Source: Rhodopseudomonas palustris
GTDB lineage: Bacteria; Pseudomonadota; Alphaproteobacteria; Rhizobiales; Xanthobacteraceae
NCBI RefSeq assembly: GCF_007005445.1
Contig: NZ_CP041387.1
Location: forward strand, 4,541,501-4,605,500
DNA length: 64,000 nt
Direction: 5' to 3'
Every line of letters begins with the position of its first letter. The first letter of the stretch is position 1. Below the pieces are notes generated by a model that had not been told where the DNA came from, ran no database searches, and saw nothing but the letters and a program-made list of their open reading frames with translations. Positions 35,962 through 45,269 of the stretch are shown here, piece by piece. A program made the translations under genes and the position numbers.

Positions 35962-37635
35962 ATGTCACGCATCGCGATCGTCCGCAAGAAAGCCAAGCTC
36001 AGAGCCATGTTGGGCATCCGGGCGCGGCTGGTGGTGCTGGCGCTGATTCTGGTCTGTCCGCTGATGCTGGATCGGGTGCGTCTGCTCGAACAGACCCGGA
36101 CTGATCAGCTCGCCGCGATGGCCAGCGAGCTGTCGACGCTGGCGCAGCGTACCGCCGACGCCGAGCGCGAAGTGATCTCTTCGGTCGAGGCGGTGCTCAA
36201 ATCCGCCGCCTATGTGCATGCCGCCGCCGCTCAGGCCGGACGAAGCTGCAGCATCCTGCGCGCCAGCCTGCGGGTCGACCTGCCGTCGATACGGATGCTG
36301 ATGGTCGCAGATCGGGACGGCATCGTCCGTTGCTCGACCGCCTCGATGTTCGTCGGAAGCGACATCAGCGATCGCGCCTATTTCCGCAAGGCATTGGAAA
36401 CACACGATTTCGTCGTCAGCGACTTCCTGGTCGGGCGGCAGACCCAAAAGGGCACCATCCTGGCCGCCTACCCCGTGTCGGCGATCGACACCGGCGAAGA
36501 CGCGGTGATCGTCGCCGGCATGAACCTCGACTGGCTGTCCGACATGATGAGCAATCTCGCCGGTCGGGCGGGTGTCAGCGCGGCGCTGATCGACGGCGAA
36601 GGCACCGTGCTGGCGACCCCGCCGGACGAGCGCGGCCTGGTCGGCAAGAAGCTCGACCGTCTGGCGCTGCTGCCGGCGATGGCTCAGAAGTCGCAGGGCC
36701 GCGAAACCGCCAGTATCCGCGACGAGGATGGACGGCTGTTGACCGTCACCCGGATTCCGGGGACCAGCGCCAGGCTGGTCGTCACCGTCGACGAGAACAA
36801 GGTGTCGGCGGGCATCAACTACGACATCCGCACCGCCTATCTGCAGCTTGCGCTGGTTTGTCTGTTCGTGTTGCTCGGCGCGCTGTTCGCCGCCGAACGG
36901 CTGATCGTGCAGCCGATCTCGGTGCTGACGGCGGTCGCCAACAGGTTCGCCGAGGGCGATTGGTCGGCGCGGGTGGCGCGCAAACGGCTGCCGTCCGAAT
37001 TCGTGCCGCTGGCGCGGGCGTTCAACGCGATGGCGGCGCAGCTCGGCCAGCGCGAGCGGGAGCTGGTGGCCAGCAACAGCCGTCTCAGCGTCATGGCATC
37101 GATGGACCTTCTGAGCGGCCTCGCCAATCGCCGCGGTTTCCAGAGCCGGCTCGATTTCGAATGGATGAAGAGCCAGCAGACCGGCCAACGCCTGGCGCTG
37201 ATGATGATCGACGTCGACCATTTCAAGCTGTTCAACGATTCCTACGGCCATCCCGAAGGCGACGCCTGCCTGAGCCGGATCGGCGAGACCCTGGCGGCGG
37301 TCGCCGCCGAGACCGGCGGCTTCGCGGCGCGCTACGGCGGCGAGGAATTCTGCCTGCTGCTGCCCGAAGCCGGGATTGGCCGCGCCATCCAGGTCGGCGA
37401 AATGGTCCGCACCACCGTCGAGCAGCTCACGCTGCCGCATCGGACCAGCCCGTTCGAGCGGGTCACGGTCAGCATCGGCGTCGCCTGTACGCTGCCGAGC
37501 GAACAGGCATCGCCTGCCGAGCTGATCGAGGCTGCCGACGCGGCGCTTTACGCAGCCAAGCACCGCGGCCGCAACAACGTCGTCGAGCACGGCTTCATCC
37601 GGGTCACCGACGGCCCGGTCGCGATCGCGAGCTGA
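35962..37635 (+). CDS. Cache-HAMP-GGDEF diguanylate cyclase
   Basis: A 557-residue membrane sensor. Helix 1 (about 20-38) and helix 2 (about 288-308) flank a periplasmic Cache-type domain with DRDGIVRCSTASMFVGSDIS and a PVSAIDTGEDAVIVAGMNLD pattern. A HAMP segment (about 310-360) leads to GGDEF (about 385-545), with active site RYGGEEFCLLLPEAG (motif GGEEF). It should make cyclic di-GMP in response to an external ligand. No EAL domain is present. AGGGGG precedes ATG 35962. Confidence 0.93.
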   Translation: MSRIAIVRKKAKLRAMLGIRARLVVLALILVCPLMLDRVRLLEQTRTDQLAAMASELSTLAQRTADAEREVISSVEAVLKSAAYVHAAAAQAGRSCSILRASLRVDLPSIRMLMVADRDGIVRCSTASMFVGSDISDRAYFRKALETHDFVVSDFLVGRQTQKGTILAAYPVSAIDTGEDAVIVAGMNLDWLSDMMSNLAGRAGVSAALIDGEGTVLATPPDERGLVGKKLDRLALLPAMAQKSQGRETASIRDEDGRLLTVTRIPGTSARLVVTVDENKVSAGINYDIRTAYLQLALVCLFVLLGALFAAERLIVQPISVLTAVANRFAEGDWSARVARKRLPSEFVPLARAFNAMAAQLGQRERELVASNSRLSVMASMDLLSGLANRRGFQSRLDFEWMKSQQTGQRLALMMIDVDHFKLFNDSYGHPEGDACLSRIGETLAAVAAETGGFAARYGGEEFCLLLPEAGIGRAIQVGEMVRTTVEQLTLPHRTSPFERVTVSIGVACTLPSEQASPAELIEAADAALYAAKHRGRNNVVEHGFIRVTDGPVAIAS

Positions 37636-37839
37636 CGCGGCGAAGGGCTGTTCGGCAGGCCGCCGGGCTTGCGCCATCCCATTGACCCGACACCGTGTTT
37701 CATGGCCTATTCCGCGCGCTTCGCGCGCGATTTGACCCGAGCCCCCGCACCGGTTGGCGACCTCGGCCGCGCCCTGTTTTTCGCCCCGATCCGCGCTCGA
37801 ACCGGCCGGCCGTCTTCTGACCTTTCGAATCCTGATCTC

Positions 37840-40470
37840 ATGAGCAACGAACGATACAACGCCCGCGAATCCGAGCCGAAATGGCAGTCCAAATGGGACG
37901 AGGCCAAGATCTTCGCCACCCGGAACGACGACCTGCGCAAGAAGTATTACGTGCTGGAGATGTTCCCGTACCCGTCTGGGCGGATCCACATGGGCCACGT
38001 CCGCAACTACACCATGGGCGACGTGGTGGCGCGGACGATGCGGGCGCGCGGTTACAATGTGCTGCACCCGATGGGGTGGGACGCATTCGGTCTGCCGGCC
38101 GAAAACGCCGCGATCGAGCGCAAGGTCGCCCCGAAGGCTTGGACCTACGACAACATCGCGGCGATGAAGAAACAGCTCCAGACCATGGGGCTGTCGCTGG
38201 ACTGGGCGCGTGAATTCGCGACCTGCGATCCGTCCTACTACAAGCACCAGCAGAAGATGTTTCTCGACTTCCTCAAAGTCGGGCTGGTCGAGCGCGAGAA
38301 GCGCAAGCTGAACTGGGACCCGGTCGATATGACCGTGCTGGCCAACGAGCAGGTGATCGACGGCCGCGGCTGGCGCTCGGGCGCGGTGGTCGAACTGCGC
38401 GAGATGAACCAGTGGGTGTTCAAGATCACCAGATACGCCCAGGAGCTGCTCGACGCGCTGGATACGCTGGACCGCTGGCCCGACAAGGTGCGGCTGATGC
38501 AGCGCAACTGGATCGGCCGCAGCGAGGGCCTGATGGTGCGGTTCGCGCTCGATGGCGCGACCACGCCGGCCGGCGAGACCGAGCTGAAGATCTTCACCAC
38601 CCGCCCGGATACGCTGTTCGGCGCCAAGTTCATGGCGATCGCGGCCGACCACCCGCTGGCGCAGGCGGCCGCCGCGAAAGACCCGAAGGTCGCGGCGTTC
38701 ATCGACGACTGCAAGAAGCGCGGCACGGCGCAGGCCGAAATCGACACCGCCGAGAAGCAGGGCATCGACACCGGCATCCGCGCCGTGCATCCGTTCGATC
38801 CGAACTGGCAACTGCCGGTCTATGTGGCCAACTTCGTGCTGATGGAATACGGCACCGGCGCGATCTTCGGCTGCCCGGCGCACGACCAGCGCGACCTCGA
38901 CTTCGTCAACAAGTACCAGCTCGGCAACACCCCGGTGGTCTGCCCCGAAGGCCAGGACCCGGCGAGCTTCGTCATCACCGACACCGCCTATGACGGCGAC
39001 GGCCGCCTGATCAATTCGCGTTTCCTCGACGGCATGACGATCGCCGAGGCGAAGGAAGAGGTCGCCAAGCGGCTGGAGACGGCGCAGCTCGGCGGCGCTC
39101 CGGTCGGCGAGCGCAAGATCAATTTCCGCCTGCGCGACTGGGGCATCTCGCGCCAGCGCTATTGGGGCTGCCCGATCCCGATCATCCACTGCCCGACCTG
39201 CGACGTGGTGCCGGTGCCGGCCGCCGACCTGCCGGTTGTGCTGCCGGAGGACGTGTCGTTCGACAAGCCGGGCAATGCGCTCGACCATCATCCGACCTGG
39301 AAGCACGTCACCTGTCCGCAGTGCGGCGGCAAGGCGGTGCGCGAGACCGACACCATGGACACCTTCGTGGACTCGTCCTGGTACTTCGCGCGCTTCACCG
39401 ATCCGTGGAACACCGAAGCGCCGACCACGCCGGACGTCGTCAACCGGATGATGCCGGTCGATCAGTATATCGGCGGCGTCGAGCACGCGATTCTGCACCT
39501 GCTGTACAGCCGGTTCTTCACCCGGGCGATGAAGGCGGCGGGACACATCGACATCCAGCATGACGAGCCGTTCGCAGGCCTGTTCACCCAGGGCATGGTG
39601 GTGCACGAGACCTATCGCAAGGCGGATGGTCACTTCGCTTCGCCCGCCGAAGTGGCGATCACCGTCGACGGCGATCAGCGCCGCGCCACGCTGATCGAGG
39701 GCGGCGGTCCGGTCGAGATCGGCCCGATCGAGAAGATGTCGAAGTCCAAGCGCAACACCGTCGATCCCGACGACATCATCGGGACTTACGGGGCCGACAC
39801 CGCGCGCTGGTTCATGCTGTCGGACTCGCCGCCGGACCGCGACGTGATCTGGAGCGAGGAAGGCGTCAAGGGCGCCTCGCGGTTCGTGCAGCGGCTGTGG
39901 CGCATGGTGAATGATGCCGCCCCGATCGCCGCTGCGGCGCCGGCCGAACGGCCGGCCAGCTTCGGCGCCGACGCGCTCGGCTTGCGCAAGGCCGCGCATG
40001 GTGCGCTCGACAAGGTGCTGTCCGGCATCGAGCGGCTCGCCTTCAACGTCAGCCTGGCGCACATTCGAGAGTTCTCGAATACCCTCGGCGACGTTCTGGC
40101 GCGATCACAGACGCCCTCCCCCGATCTCGCCTGGGCGATCCGCGAATCGACCATGATCCTAGTGCAACTGTTCCACCCGATGATGCCGCATCTCGCCGAA
40201 GAATGCTGGTCGGTGCTCGGTCAGACCGGGCTGGTCTCCGAGGCGCTGTGGCCGCAGATCGAGCGCGATTTGCTGGTCGAGGACAGCATCACCCTGCCGG
40301 TTCAGGTCAACGGTAAGAAGCGCGGCGAGGTGACGGTGCCGCGCGACGCTCCGACCGACGAAATTGAGGCTGCCGTTTTGGCGCTCGATACGGTAAAACA
40401 AGCCCTGGGCGACAAGCCCGTTCGCAAGGTGATCGTGGTTCCGCAGAGGATCGTGAATGTCGTCGGCTAA
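37840..40470 (+). CDS. leuS: Leucyl-tRNA synthetase
   Basis: An 876-residue class I synthetase. The HIGH motif is in [19 protein letters not shown] (about 44-62) and KMSKS in [16 protein letters not shown] (about 632-647). The CP1 editing domain (about 225-420) contains [17 protein letters not shown] and the zinc-type CPICDVV-like element reads [11 protein letters not shown]. The C-terminal [18 protein letters not shown] ends the protein. ATG 37840 is preferred over the upstream in-frame position. It overlaps lptE by 14 bp. Confidence 0.98.
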   Translation: MSNERYNARESEPKWQSKWDEAKIFATRNDDLRKKYYVLEMFPYPSGRIHMGHVRNYTMGDVVARTMRARGYNVLHPMGWDAFGLPAENAAIERKVAPKAWTYDNIAAMKKQLQTMGLSLDWAREFATCDPSYYKHQQKMFLDFLKVGLVEREKRKLNWDPVDMTVLANEQVIDGRGWRSGAVVELREMNQWVFKITRYAQELLDALDTLDRWPDKVRLMQRNWIGRSEGLMVRFALDGATTPAGETELKIFTTRPDTLFGAKFMAIAADHPLAQAAAAKDPKVAAFIDDCKKRGTAQAEIDTAEKQGIDTGIRAVHPFDPNWQLPVYVANFVLMEYGTGAIFGCPAHDQRDLDFVNKYQLGNTPVVCPEGQDPASFVITDTAYDGDGRLINSRFLDGMTIAEAKEEVAKRLETAQLGGAPVGERKINFRLRDWGISRQRYWGCPIPIIHCPTCDVVPVPAADLPVVLPEDVSFDKPGNALDHHPTWKHVTCPQCGGKAVRETDTMDTFVDSSWYFARFTDPWNTEAPTTPDVVNRMMPVDQYIGGVEHAILHLLYSRFFTRAMKAAGHIDIQHDEPFAGLFTQGMVVHETYRKADGHFASPAEVAITVDGDQRRATLIEGGGPVEIGPIEKMSKSKRNTVDPDDIIGTYGADTARWFMLSDSPPDRDVIWSEEGVKGASRFVQRLWRMVNDAAPIAAAAPAERPASFGADALGLRKAAHGALDKVLSGIERLAFNVSLAHIREFSNTLGDVLARSQTPSPDLAWAIRESTMILVQLFHPMMPHLAEECWSVLGQTGLVSEALWPQIERDLLVEDSITLPVQVNGKKRGEVTVPRDAPTDEIEAAVLALDTVKQALGDKPVRKVIVVPQRIVNVVG

Positions 40471-41020
40471 GCCCGCGGAGCTCAGGAAGTTCGTCGTCAG
40501 GTTGGCACTCGCCGTGGCGCTCGCCGCCCCGGTGGCCGGCTGCTTCCAGCCGATGTACGCCGATCGCGGCGACGGTTCGCCGACCTTGCGCGACAAGCTC
40601 GCCGCCATCGAGGTGCCGCCGCTCGACATCCCGAACGGCTCGCGCAACTCCCGCCTCGGCGTCGAACTGCGCAACAAGCTGATGTTCAAGCTGTACGGCA
40701 GCGCCACCGGCGTCCCGCCGCTGTACACGCTGAAGATCTCGATCACGACTTCCCGGTCGTCGCTGATCGTCGATCCCAGCACGCAACTGCCGACGATCGA
40801 GAACTATGCGATCGACGCCAGCTACCAGCTCAAGGACATCGCCACCGGCAAGATCGTGACGACCGGCAACACCTTCTCGCGCGTCGAATACGACGTGCCC
40901 GGCCAGTCGCAGCGCTTCGCCCGCACCCGTGCCGGCCGCGATGCGGAAGACCGCGCCGTGCAGGAGATCGCCGAGAATATCAACACCCGGCTGGCCTCGT
41001 TCTTCTACGCCGGCATGTGA
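40457..41020 (+). CDS. lptE: LPS-assembly lipoprotein LptE
   Basis: A 187-residue lipoprotein. The signal peptide ends in lipobox VAGC (C29), followed by [11 protein letters not shown], typical of LptE after leuS. The rest ([33 protein letters not shown]) fits the two-layer LptE fold that plugs LptD for lipopolysaccharide export. It overlaps the end of leuS, so the genes are translationally coupled, and holA follows 56 bp later. Confidence 0.92.
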   Translation: MSSAKPAELRKFVVRLALAVALAAPVAGCFQPMYADRGDGSPTLRDKLAAIEVPPLDIPNGSRNSRLGVELRNKLMFKLYGSATGVPPLYTLKISITTSRSSLIVDPSTQLPTIENYAIDASYQLKDIATGKIVTTGNTFSRVEYDVPGQSQRFARTRAGRDAEDRAVQEIAENINTRLASFFYAGM

Positions 41021-41076
41021 ACCGCGATCGCGCCGGGCGAGCGGTGTCGTTTCACATTCGGCGTGAGCGCTGAGGA

Positions 41077-42108
41077 ATGGTTGCTCTCCGCGGCAAAGAC
41101 GCGACTTCGTTTTTGGCCCGCCCGGATCCGGGCCGGCCGATCGTATTGCTGTACGGACCGGATGCCGGCCTGGTGCGCGAACGCGCCGATGCGCTGATCG
41201 CCGCCTCGCTCGACGATGCCAAAGACCCGTTTGCGCTGGTGCGGCTCGATGGCGACGAACTCGCATCCGAGCCGTCGCGGCTGGTCGACGAAGCCCTCGC
41301 CATTCCGATGTTCGGCGGCCGCCGTGCGATCCGGGTTCGTGCCGGCTCGCGCAGCTTCGTCGCCGGCGTCGAAGCCTTGATCGCCTCGCCGCCGAAGGAA
41401 TGCCGCGTCGTGATCGAGGCCGGCGATATCAAACCGGACAACGCGCTGCGCAAGGCGTGCGAAAAAGCGACCACCGGTGCGGTCGCGATCGGCTGCTACC
41501 CGGACGCCGAAGCCGATATCGCCCGGCTGATCGACGACGAGCTGCGTGGATCGAGCCTGCAGATCGGCAAGGACGCGAAGGCTGTGTTGACCACCCTGCT
41601 CGGCGGCGATCGCCAGGCGTCGCGCAACGAACTGCGCAAGCTGGCGCTGTACGCGCATGGCAAAGGCGAAGTCACGCTCGACGACGTGATCACTTGCGTG
41701 TCGGATGCGTCCGATCTGAAACTCGACGCGATCGTCGATGCTGCGTTTTCCGGCAAGCCCGTCATCGTCGAGACAGAATTCGCCAAGGCGATGGTGGCCG
41801 GAACCTATCCGGGTCAGATCATCCTCGCGGCGCAGCGCCACGCGGCGTTTCTGCACAAGACCAGCCTCGCGGTCGAAGGCGGCACGCCGGCCGCGATGGT
41901 GCTCGATTCCGGATTCCCGCGGCTGCACTTCTCCCGCAAGGCCGCAGCCGAGACAGCGCTGCGCAATCTCTCGGCGACGCGGCTGGCGCAGATCATCGAG
42001 CAGCTCGCCAGCGCCGCCCTCGAAACCCGCCGCCAGGCTACACTCGGCGCTGCGATCGCCCAGCGGACACTGCTGTCGATCGCGGTCAGTGCAAGGCGGC
42101 GGAGTTAG
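41077..42108 (+). CDS. holA: DNA polymerase III delta subunit
   Basis: A 343-residue clamp-loader subunit. IVLLYGPDAGLVRERADALI (about 24-43) is the degenerate ATPase-like start, MFGGRRAIRVRAG and LGGDRQASRNELRKLALYA follow in order, and the C-terminal helical region has QRHAAFLHKTSL and FPRLHFSRKAAAE. It opens the beta clamp for loading. The order leuS-lptE-holA-parB is shared in Rhizobiales. Confidence 0.93.
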   Translation: MVALRGKDATSFLARPDPGRPIVLLYGPDAGLVRERADALIAASLDDAKDPFALVRLDGDELASEPSRLVDEALAIPMFGGRRAIRVRAGSRSFVAGVEALIASPPKECRVVIEAGDIKPDNALRKACEKATTGAVAIGCYPDAEADIARLIDDELRGSSLQIGKDAKAVLTTLLGGDRQASRNELRKLALYAHGKGEVTLDDVITCVSDASDLKLDAIVDAAFSGKPVIVETEFAKAMVAGTYPGQIILAAQRHAAFLHKTSLAVEGGTPAAMVLDSGFPRLHFSRKAAAETALRNLSATRLAQIIEQLASAALETRRQATLGAAIAQRTLLSIAVSARRRS

Positions 42109-42156
42109 AGCGCTTCATCGATTGATTGAAGAGGGCTTGGCCTTGGGTCCTAACGT

Positions 42157-42262
42157 CCTCGTCCTGAGGAGCCCGGCAAAGCCGGGCGTCTCGAAGGATG
42201 AGGAGCCGCATGGCTTGCGGCGCATGGTTCGAGACGGCGCTGCGCGCCTCCTCACCATGAGG
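42157..42262. repeat. Intergenic palindromic repeat 1 (after holA)
   Basis: The block runs from CCTCGTCCTGAGGAG to CCTCACCATGAGG and contains CCCGGC/GCCGGG and TCTCGAAGGATGAGGAG. Nested inverted repeats and outer CCTC...GAGG symmetry resemble the multi-copy intergenic elements of Bradyrhizobium-family genomes. Copy number elsewhere cannot be seen here. Confidence 0.65.
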
Positions 42263-42398
42263 TTGTGCGTATGGCAGGCGGTGCGGACTAGCTCTGGTTC
42301 TATGAAAAACAGAACTGCTCCAGTCAAGTTGTTACCATCCGTGGGGCGGTGTTGGGCGAAGCGAAGATCAACCGGATCTCGCAGCACGGCCACCCCTT

Positions 42399-42446
42399 CG
42401 TTCGTCATTCCAGGTTCGCGCTACGCGCGCCCCGGAATGACGAACG
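42399..42446. repeat. Intergenic palindromic repeat 2
   Basis: A perfect 13-bp inverted repeat: CGTTCGTCATTCC (42399-42411) and GGAATGACGAACG (42434-42446) around GCGCTACGCGCG-like centre. The CGTCATTCC...GGAATGACG ends are those of a common dispersed repeat in this family. Confidence 0.75.
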
Positions 42447-42483
42447 AGAGATAGCCGCTTAAGGCGTCAACCAATAACGCGAA

Positions 42484-43374
42484 CTAACCGCCCGCCTCGA
42501 GCCGCCGGATGATATCATCGAGCTGGTCGAGGTCGGCGTAGCGGATCTGGAGGGCGCCAGCGCCTTCGTGGTCGTCGATCGTCACCTTCATGCCGAGTGC
42601 GTCGCTGAGACGTTTCTCGAGCGCTAGCGTGTCGGCGTCCTTCACCGACTTGGCGGCGGCCGTGGCGCGCGGCTTCTGCGGCTTGCGCTCCGGCACGCCT
42701 TCTTCATGGGCGAGCGCTTCGGTCTGCCGGACATTGAGACCTTCGGCAACGATCCGTTTGGCGATCGCCGACGGATCGGGCAGGCCGATCAGCGCCCGGG
42801 CGTGACCGGCGGTGAGTTCGCCCGATGCGATCAGCGACTTGACGTCGTCGGGCAGCTTGATCAGCCGCATCATGTTGGCGACGTGGCTGCGGCTCTTGCC
42901 GACGATCTTGGCGATCTCTTCCTGGCTGCGATTGAACTCGGCCGCCAGCGCCTGATAGCCCAACGCTTCTTCGAGCGGATTGAGATCTTCGCGCTGAACG
43001 TTTTCGACAATGGCGATTTCGAGCGCGAGCGCGTCCGACACGTCGACCGGAACGATCGGCACCTCGTGCAGACCGGCGCGCTGCGCCGCGCGCCAGCGCC
43101 GCTCGCCGGCGATGATCTCGTAGCGATCGGCGGCACCCTTCACCGGGCGGACCACGATCGGCTGGATCACGCCGTGCTGCTTGATCGAGTCGGACAGTTC
43201 ACCGAGTTCGGCATCGGTGAAGGTGCGGCGCGGGTTGCGCGGATTGGCCTTGATGAATTCGATCGGCACCTTGCGCTGCGCACGCGGCCGTTCGGCCTGC
43301 GTCGCTTCGCCGCCGACATCGCCGATCAGGCTCGCCAGGCCGCGTCCCAGTCGCGAACGGTGCTCATCGGCCAT
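42484..43374 (-). CDS. parB: Chromosome partitioning protein ParB
   Basis: A 296-residue ParB. The N-terminal RLGRGLASLIGD (about 7-18) is the ParA-contact segment, EIIAGERRWRAAQRAGL is the CTP-binding box II, and the helix-turn-helix RSQEEIAKIVGKSRSHVANM (about 150-170) binds parS. The C-terminal LQIRYADLDQLDDII is the dimer domain. ATG 43374 is preceded by GGGAGCTGGCG. It follows parA, with a repeat between them. It loads at the parS sites at 45.2-47.4 kb. Confidence 0.96.
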   Translation of the reverse strand: MADEHRSRLGRGLASLIGDVGGEATQAERPRAQRKVPIEFIKANPRNPRRTFTDAELGELSDSIKQHGVIQPIVVRPVKGAADRYEIIAGERRWRAAQRAGLHEVPIVPVDVSDALALEIAIVENVQREDLNPLEEALGYQALAAEFNRSQEEIAKIVGKSRSHVANMMRLIKLPDDVKSLIASGELTAGHARALIGLPDPSAIAKRIVAEGLNVRQTEALAHEEGVPERKPQKPRATAAAKSVKDADTLALEKRLSDALGMKVTIDDHEGAGALQIRYADLDQLDDIIRRLEAGG

Positions 43375-43438
43375 CGCCAGCTCCCTTGGATTCACGTCGC
43401 TACTCCGCACTGATGAAATGAAAGTTGTTAGTTCGCGT

Positions 43439-43515
43439 CGTCATTGCGGAACCGCATCGCGAGCAGGCCGGCGCCCTGCCCGGCCCTGGATCGCATTGCT
43501 GCGCGCGCAATGACG
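43439..43515. repeat. Intergenic palindromic repeat 3 (between parA and parB)
   Basis: Ends CGTCATTGCGG and GCGCAATGACG are inverted; the inside has CGCATCGCGAGCAGG and CTGGATCGCATTGCTGCG. Same class as the repeat at 59590. It sits inside the parA-parB transcription unit. Confidence 0.6.
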
Positions 43516-43545
43516 AGGCCTGGTCCGCGCCGCCGGCCCGGCACC

Positions 43546-44400
43546 TCAATGCGTGGTGCGGAGTTCGCGCTCGCGCTGAATCACTTCGGTGGCGAGCTTC
43601 AGATAGGCTTCACTGCCGACGCATTTCAGATCGTAAACCAGCACCGGCTTGCCGTAGCTCGGCGCTTCCGAGATCCGCACGTTGCGCGGGATCATGGTGT
43701 CGTAGACCTTCTTGCCCATGAACTGGCGGACATCGGCGACGACCTGGCTCGACAGATTATTGCGGCTGTCGAACATCGTCAGCACGATGCCGTGGATCGT
43801 CAGGCTTGGGTTGAGATTGGCGCGGACCTGTTCGACGGTCTGCAGCAGTTGCGACAGACCTTCGAGCGCAAAGAATTCGCACTGCAGCGGCACCAGGATC
43901 GCATCCGCCGCCGCCATCGCATTGACAGTCAGCAGGTTGAGCGACGGCGGGCAATCGATCAACACGTAGGTGTAGTCGAGCGGCGGATCGATGTCCTTGT
44001 TGAGTACGCCGATCGCGTCGCGCAGCCGGTACGCGCGGTCGCCGCGATGGCCGAGCTCGAGCTCGAGGCCGGACAGATCCATCGTCGAAGCGGCGATATG
44101 CAGCCGCGGCACCGCGGTGGCGACCACCGCATCGCGCAGCGGCGCTTCGCCGGCGAGCACGTCGTAGGTCGAAGTGTTGCGATCGCGGCGGTCGATGCCG
44201 AGCCCGGTCGAGGCGTTGCCCTGCGGATCGAGATCGACGATCAGCACCCGCTCGCCGATCGCGGCCAGCGCCGTGCCGAGATTGATCGCGGTGGTGGTCT
44301 TGCCGACCCCACCCTTCTGGTTGGCGAGCGCGATGATGCGCGGACGCCCGGGCTGTGAATTCGCCCTATCACCTTGATAAATCTCGTCAATTACGGTCAT
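43546..44400 (-). CDS. parA: Chromosome partitioning ATPase ParA
   Basis: A 284-residue Walker-type ATPase. The deviant Walker A is LANQKGGVGKTTTAINLGTA (about 25-44), followed by VLIVDLDPQGNASTGLG, YVLIDCPPSLNLLTVNAM and EFFALEGLSQLL. ATG 44400 starts the standard length. It segregates the origin by interaction with ParB-parS. It lies 26 bp after rsmG and upstream of parB. Confidence 0.96.
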   Translation of the reverse strand: MTVIDEIYQGDRANSQPGRPRIIALANQKGGVGKTTTAINLGTALAAIGERVLIVDLDPQGNASTGLGIDRRDRNTSTYDVLAGEAPLRDAVVATAVPRLHIAASTMDLSGLELELGHRGDRAYRLRDAIGVLNKDIDPPLDYTYVLIDCPPSLNLLTVNAMAAADAILVPLQCEFFALEGLSQLLQTVEQVRANLNPSLTIHGIVLTMFDSRNNLSSQVVADVRQFMGKKVYDTMIPRNVRISEAPSYGKPVLVYDLKCVGSEAYLKLATEVIQRERELRTTH

Positions 44401-44426
44401 GGCAGGTTCTTTGGCTCGCGGTGGCG

Positions 44427-45098
44427 TTATGTGCGTCGTTCGATGTGGTCGATCTCGACGATCCAGCCTTGGCCACCGGTCACGCTGGCATGCAGCTTGG
44501 GCTGGAATTTCCAATATTTAGTAGCTTCCGTCAATTCCGCTTCTACATCTTGACCCTTGAGGAACAACGCTTTGGTTGTTCCTAGGGTCATCAGAGGTTC
44601 CGCGAAACCGATGAGCTGGTGTAGCGGAGCGACCGCGCGGGCGGTGATGCAATCGAGCGCCTGTGGGAATCTATCCACGTTATCCCCGATGTCCGCCAGC
44701 ATCACTGTGCCCGGCGCGCCGGCAACGCGAAGCGCCTCGCGCAGGAATGCCGCCTTCTTTGCGATCCTCTCAACTAACGTAACGTGCCCGCCGACATCCG
44801 CCATCGCGCAGGCCAGCACGACGCCGGGAAATCCGCCGCCGGATCCGAAATCGAGCCAACGCCGCGCATTCGGCACCAGGCCGACGAGCTGCAGCGAGTC
44901 CGCGACGTGCCGGGTCCAGAGCTGAGGCAAGGTCGAGGGCGCGACCAGATTGGTCTTAGCCTGCCATTGCTGCAGCAGCGCGACGTAGGCATCGAGCCGG
45001 GCTTCGAGCGCCGGCGAGATCGAGACGAGCCTCAGCGCCGCCGCTTTGTCGGCGTCGAGATCAGAGAAAGAAACGAGAGGTTTGGCAGCGCGCTGCAT
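44427..45098 (-). CDS. rsmG: 16S rRNA m7G527 methyltransferase RsmG
   Basis: A 223-residue methyltransferase. WLDFGSGGGFPGVVLACAMA (about 81-100) is motif I, HVTLVERIAKKAAFLREAL is the SAM-binding helix, and ITARAVAPLHQLIGFAEPL follows. It methylates G527 of 16S rRNA. It is downstream of mnmG and directly upstream of parA, the classic origin-region order. Two parS sites lie between it and mnmG. Confidence 0.95.
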   Translation of the reverse strand: MQRAAKPLVSFSDLDADKAAALRLVSISPALEARLDAYVALLQQWQAKTNLVAPSTLPQLWTRHVADSLQLVGLVPNARRWLDFGSGGGFPGVVLACAMADVGGHVTLVERIAKKAAFLREALRVAGAPGTVMLADIGDNVDRFPQALDCITARAVAPLHQLIGFAEPLMTLGTTKALFLKGQDVEAELTEATKYWKFQPKLHASVTGGQGWIVEIDHIERRT

Positions 45099-45205
45099 GG
45101 AACTTCATGGCGGTGACGGCCCTGGCTGGGGCCATGATTGATTATATTCTTGCAAACCGATTCCGGCCATCGAATCCGGCGATGGATTTTGCGATCGAGC
45201 GCATC

Positions 45206-45221
45206 GGTTTCACGTGAAACA
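45206..45221. promoter_or_regulatory. parS site 1
   Basis: GGTTTCACGTGAAACA matches the conserved parS palindrome TGTTTCACGTGAAACA except the first base. It lies between rsmG and mnmG. Confidence 0.9.
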
Positions 45222-45241
45222 TTTTCGGAACCGAAGGTGAC

Positions 45242-45257
45242 TGTTTCACGTGAAACG
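45242..45257. promoter_or_regulatory. parS site 2
   Basis: TGTTTCACGTGAAACG has the perfect 14-bp parS core and one end mismatch. It is 36 bp from site 1 (start to start), just downstream of the mnmG stop codon. Confidence 0.9.
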
Positions 45258-45269
45258 CCGGCCGCTCCG

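Noticed and set aside
35965..40062. A 1365-codon minus-strand open frame opposite the diguanylate cyclase and leuS
   Set aside because: It is antisense to two clear genes, is rich in Arg/His/Asp runs, and shows no domain; it is a GC-rich shadow frame.
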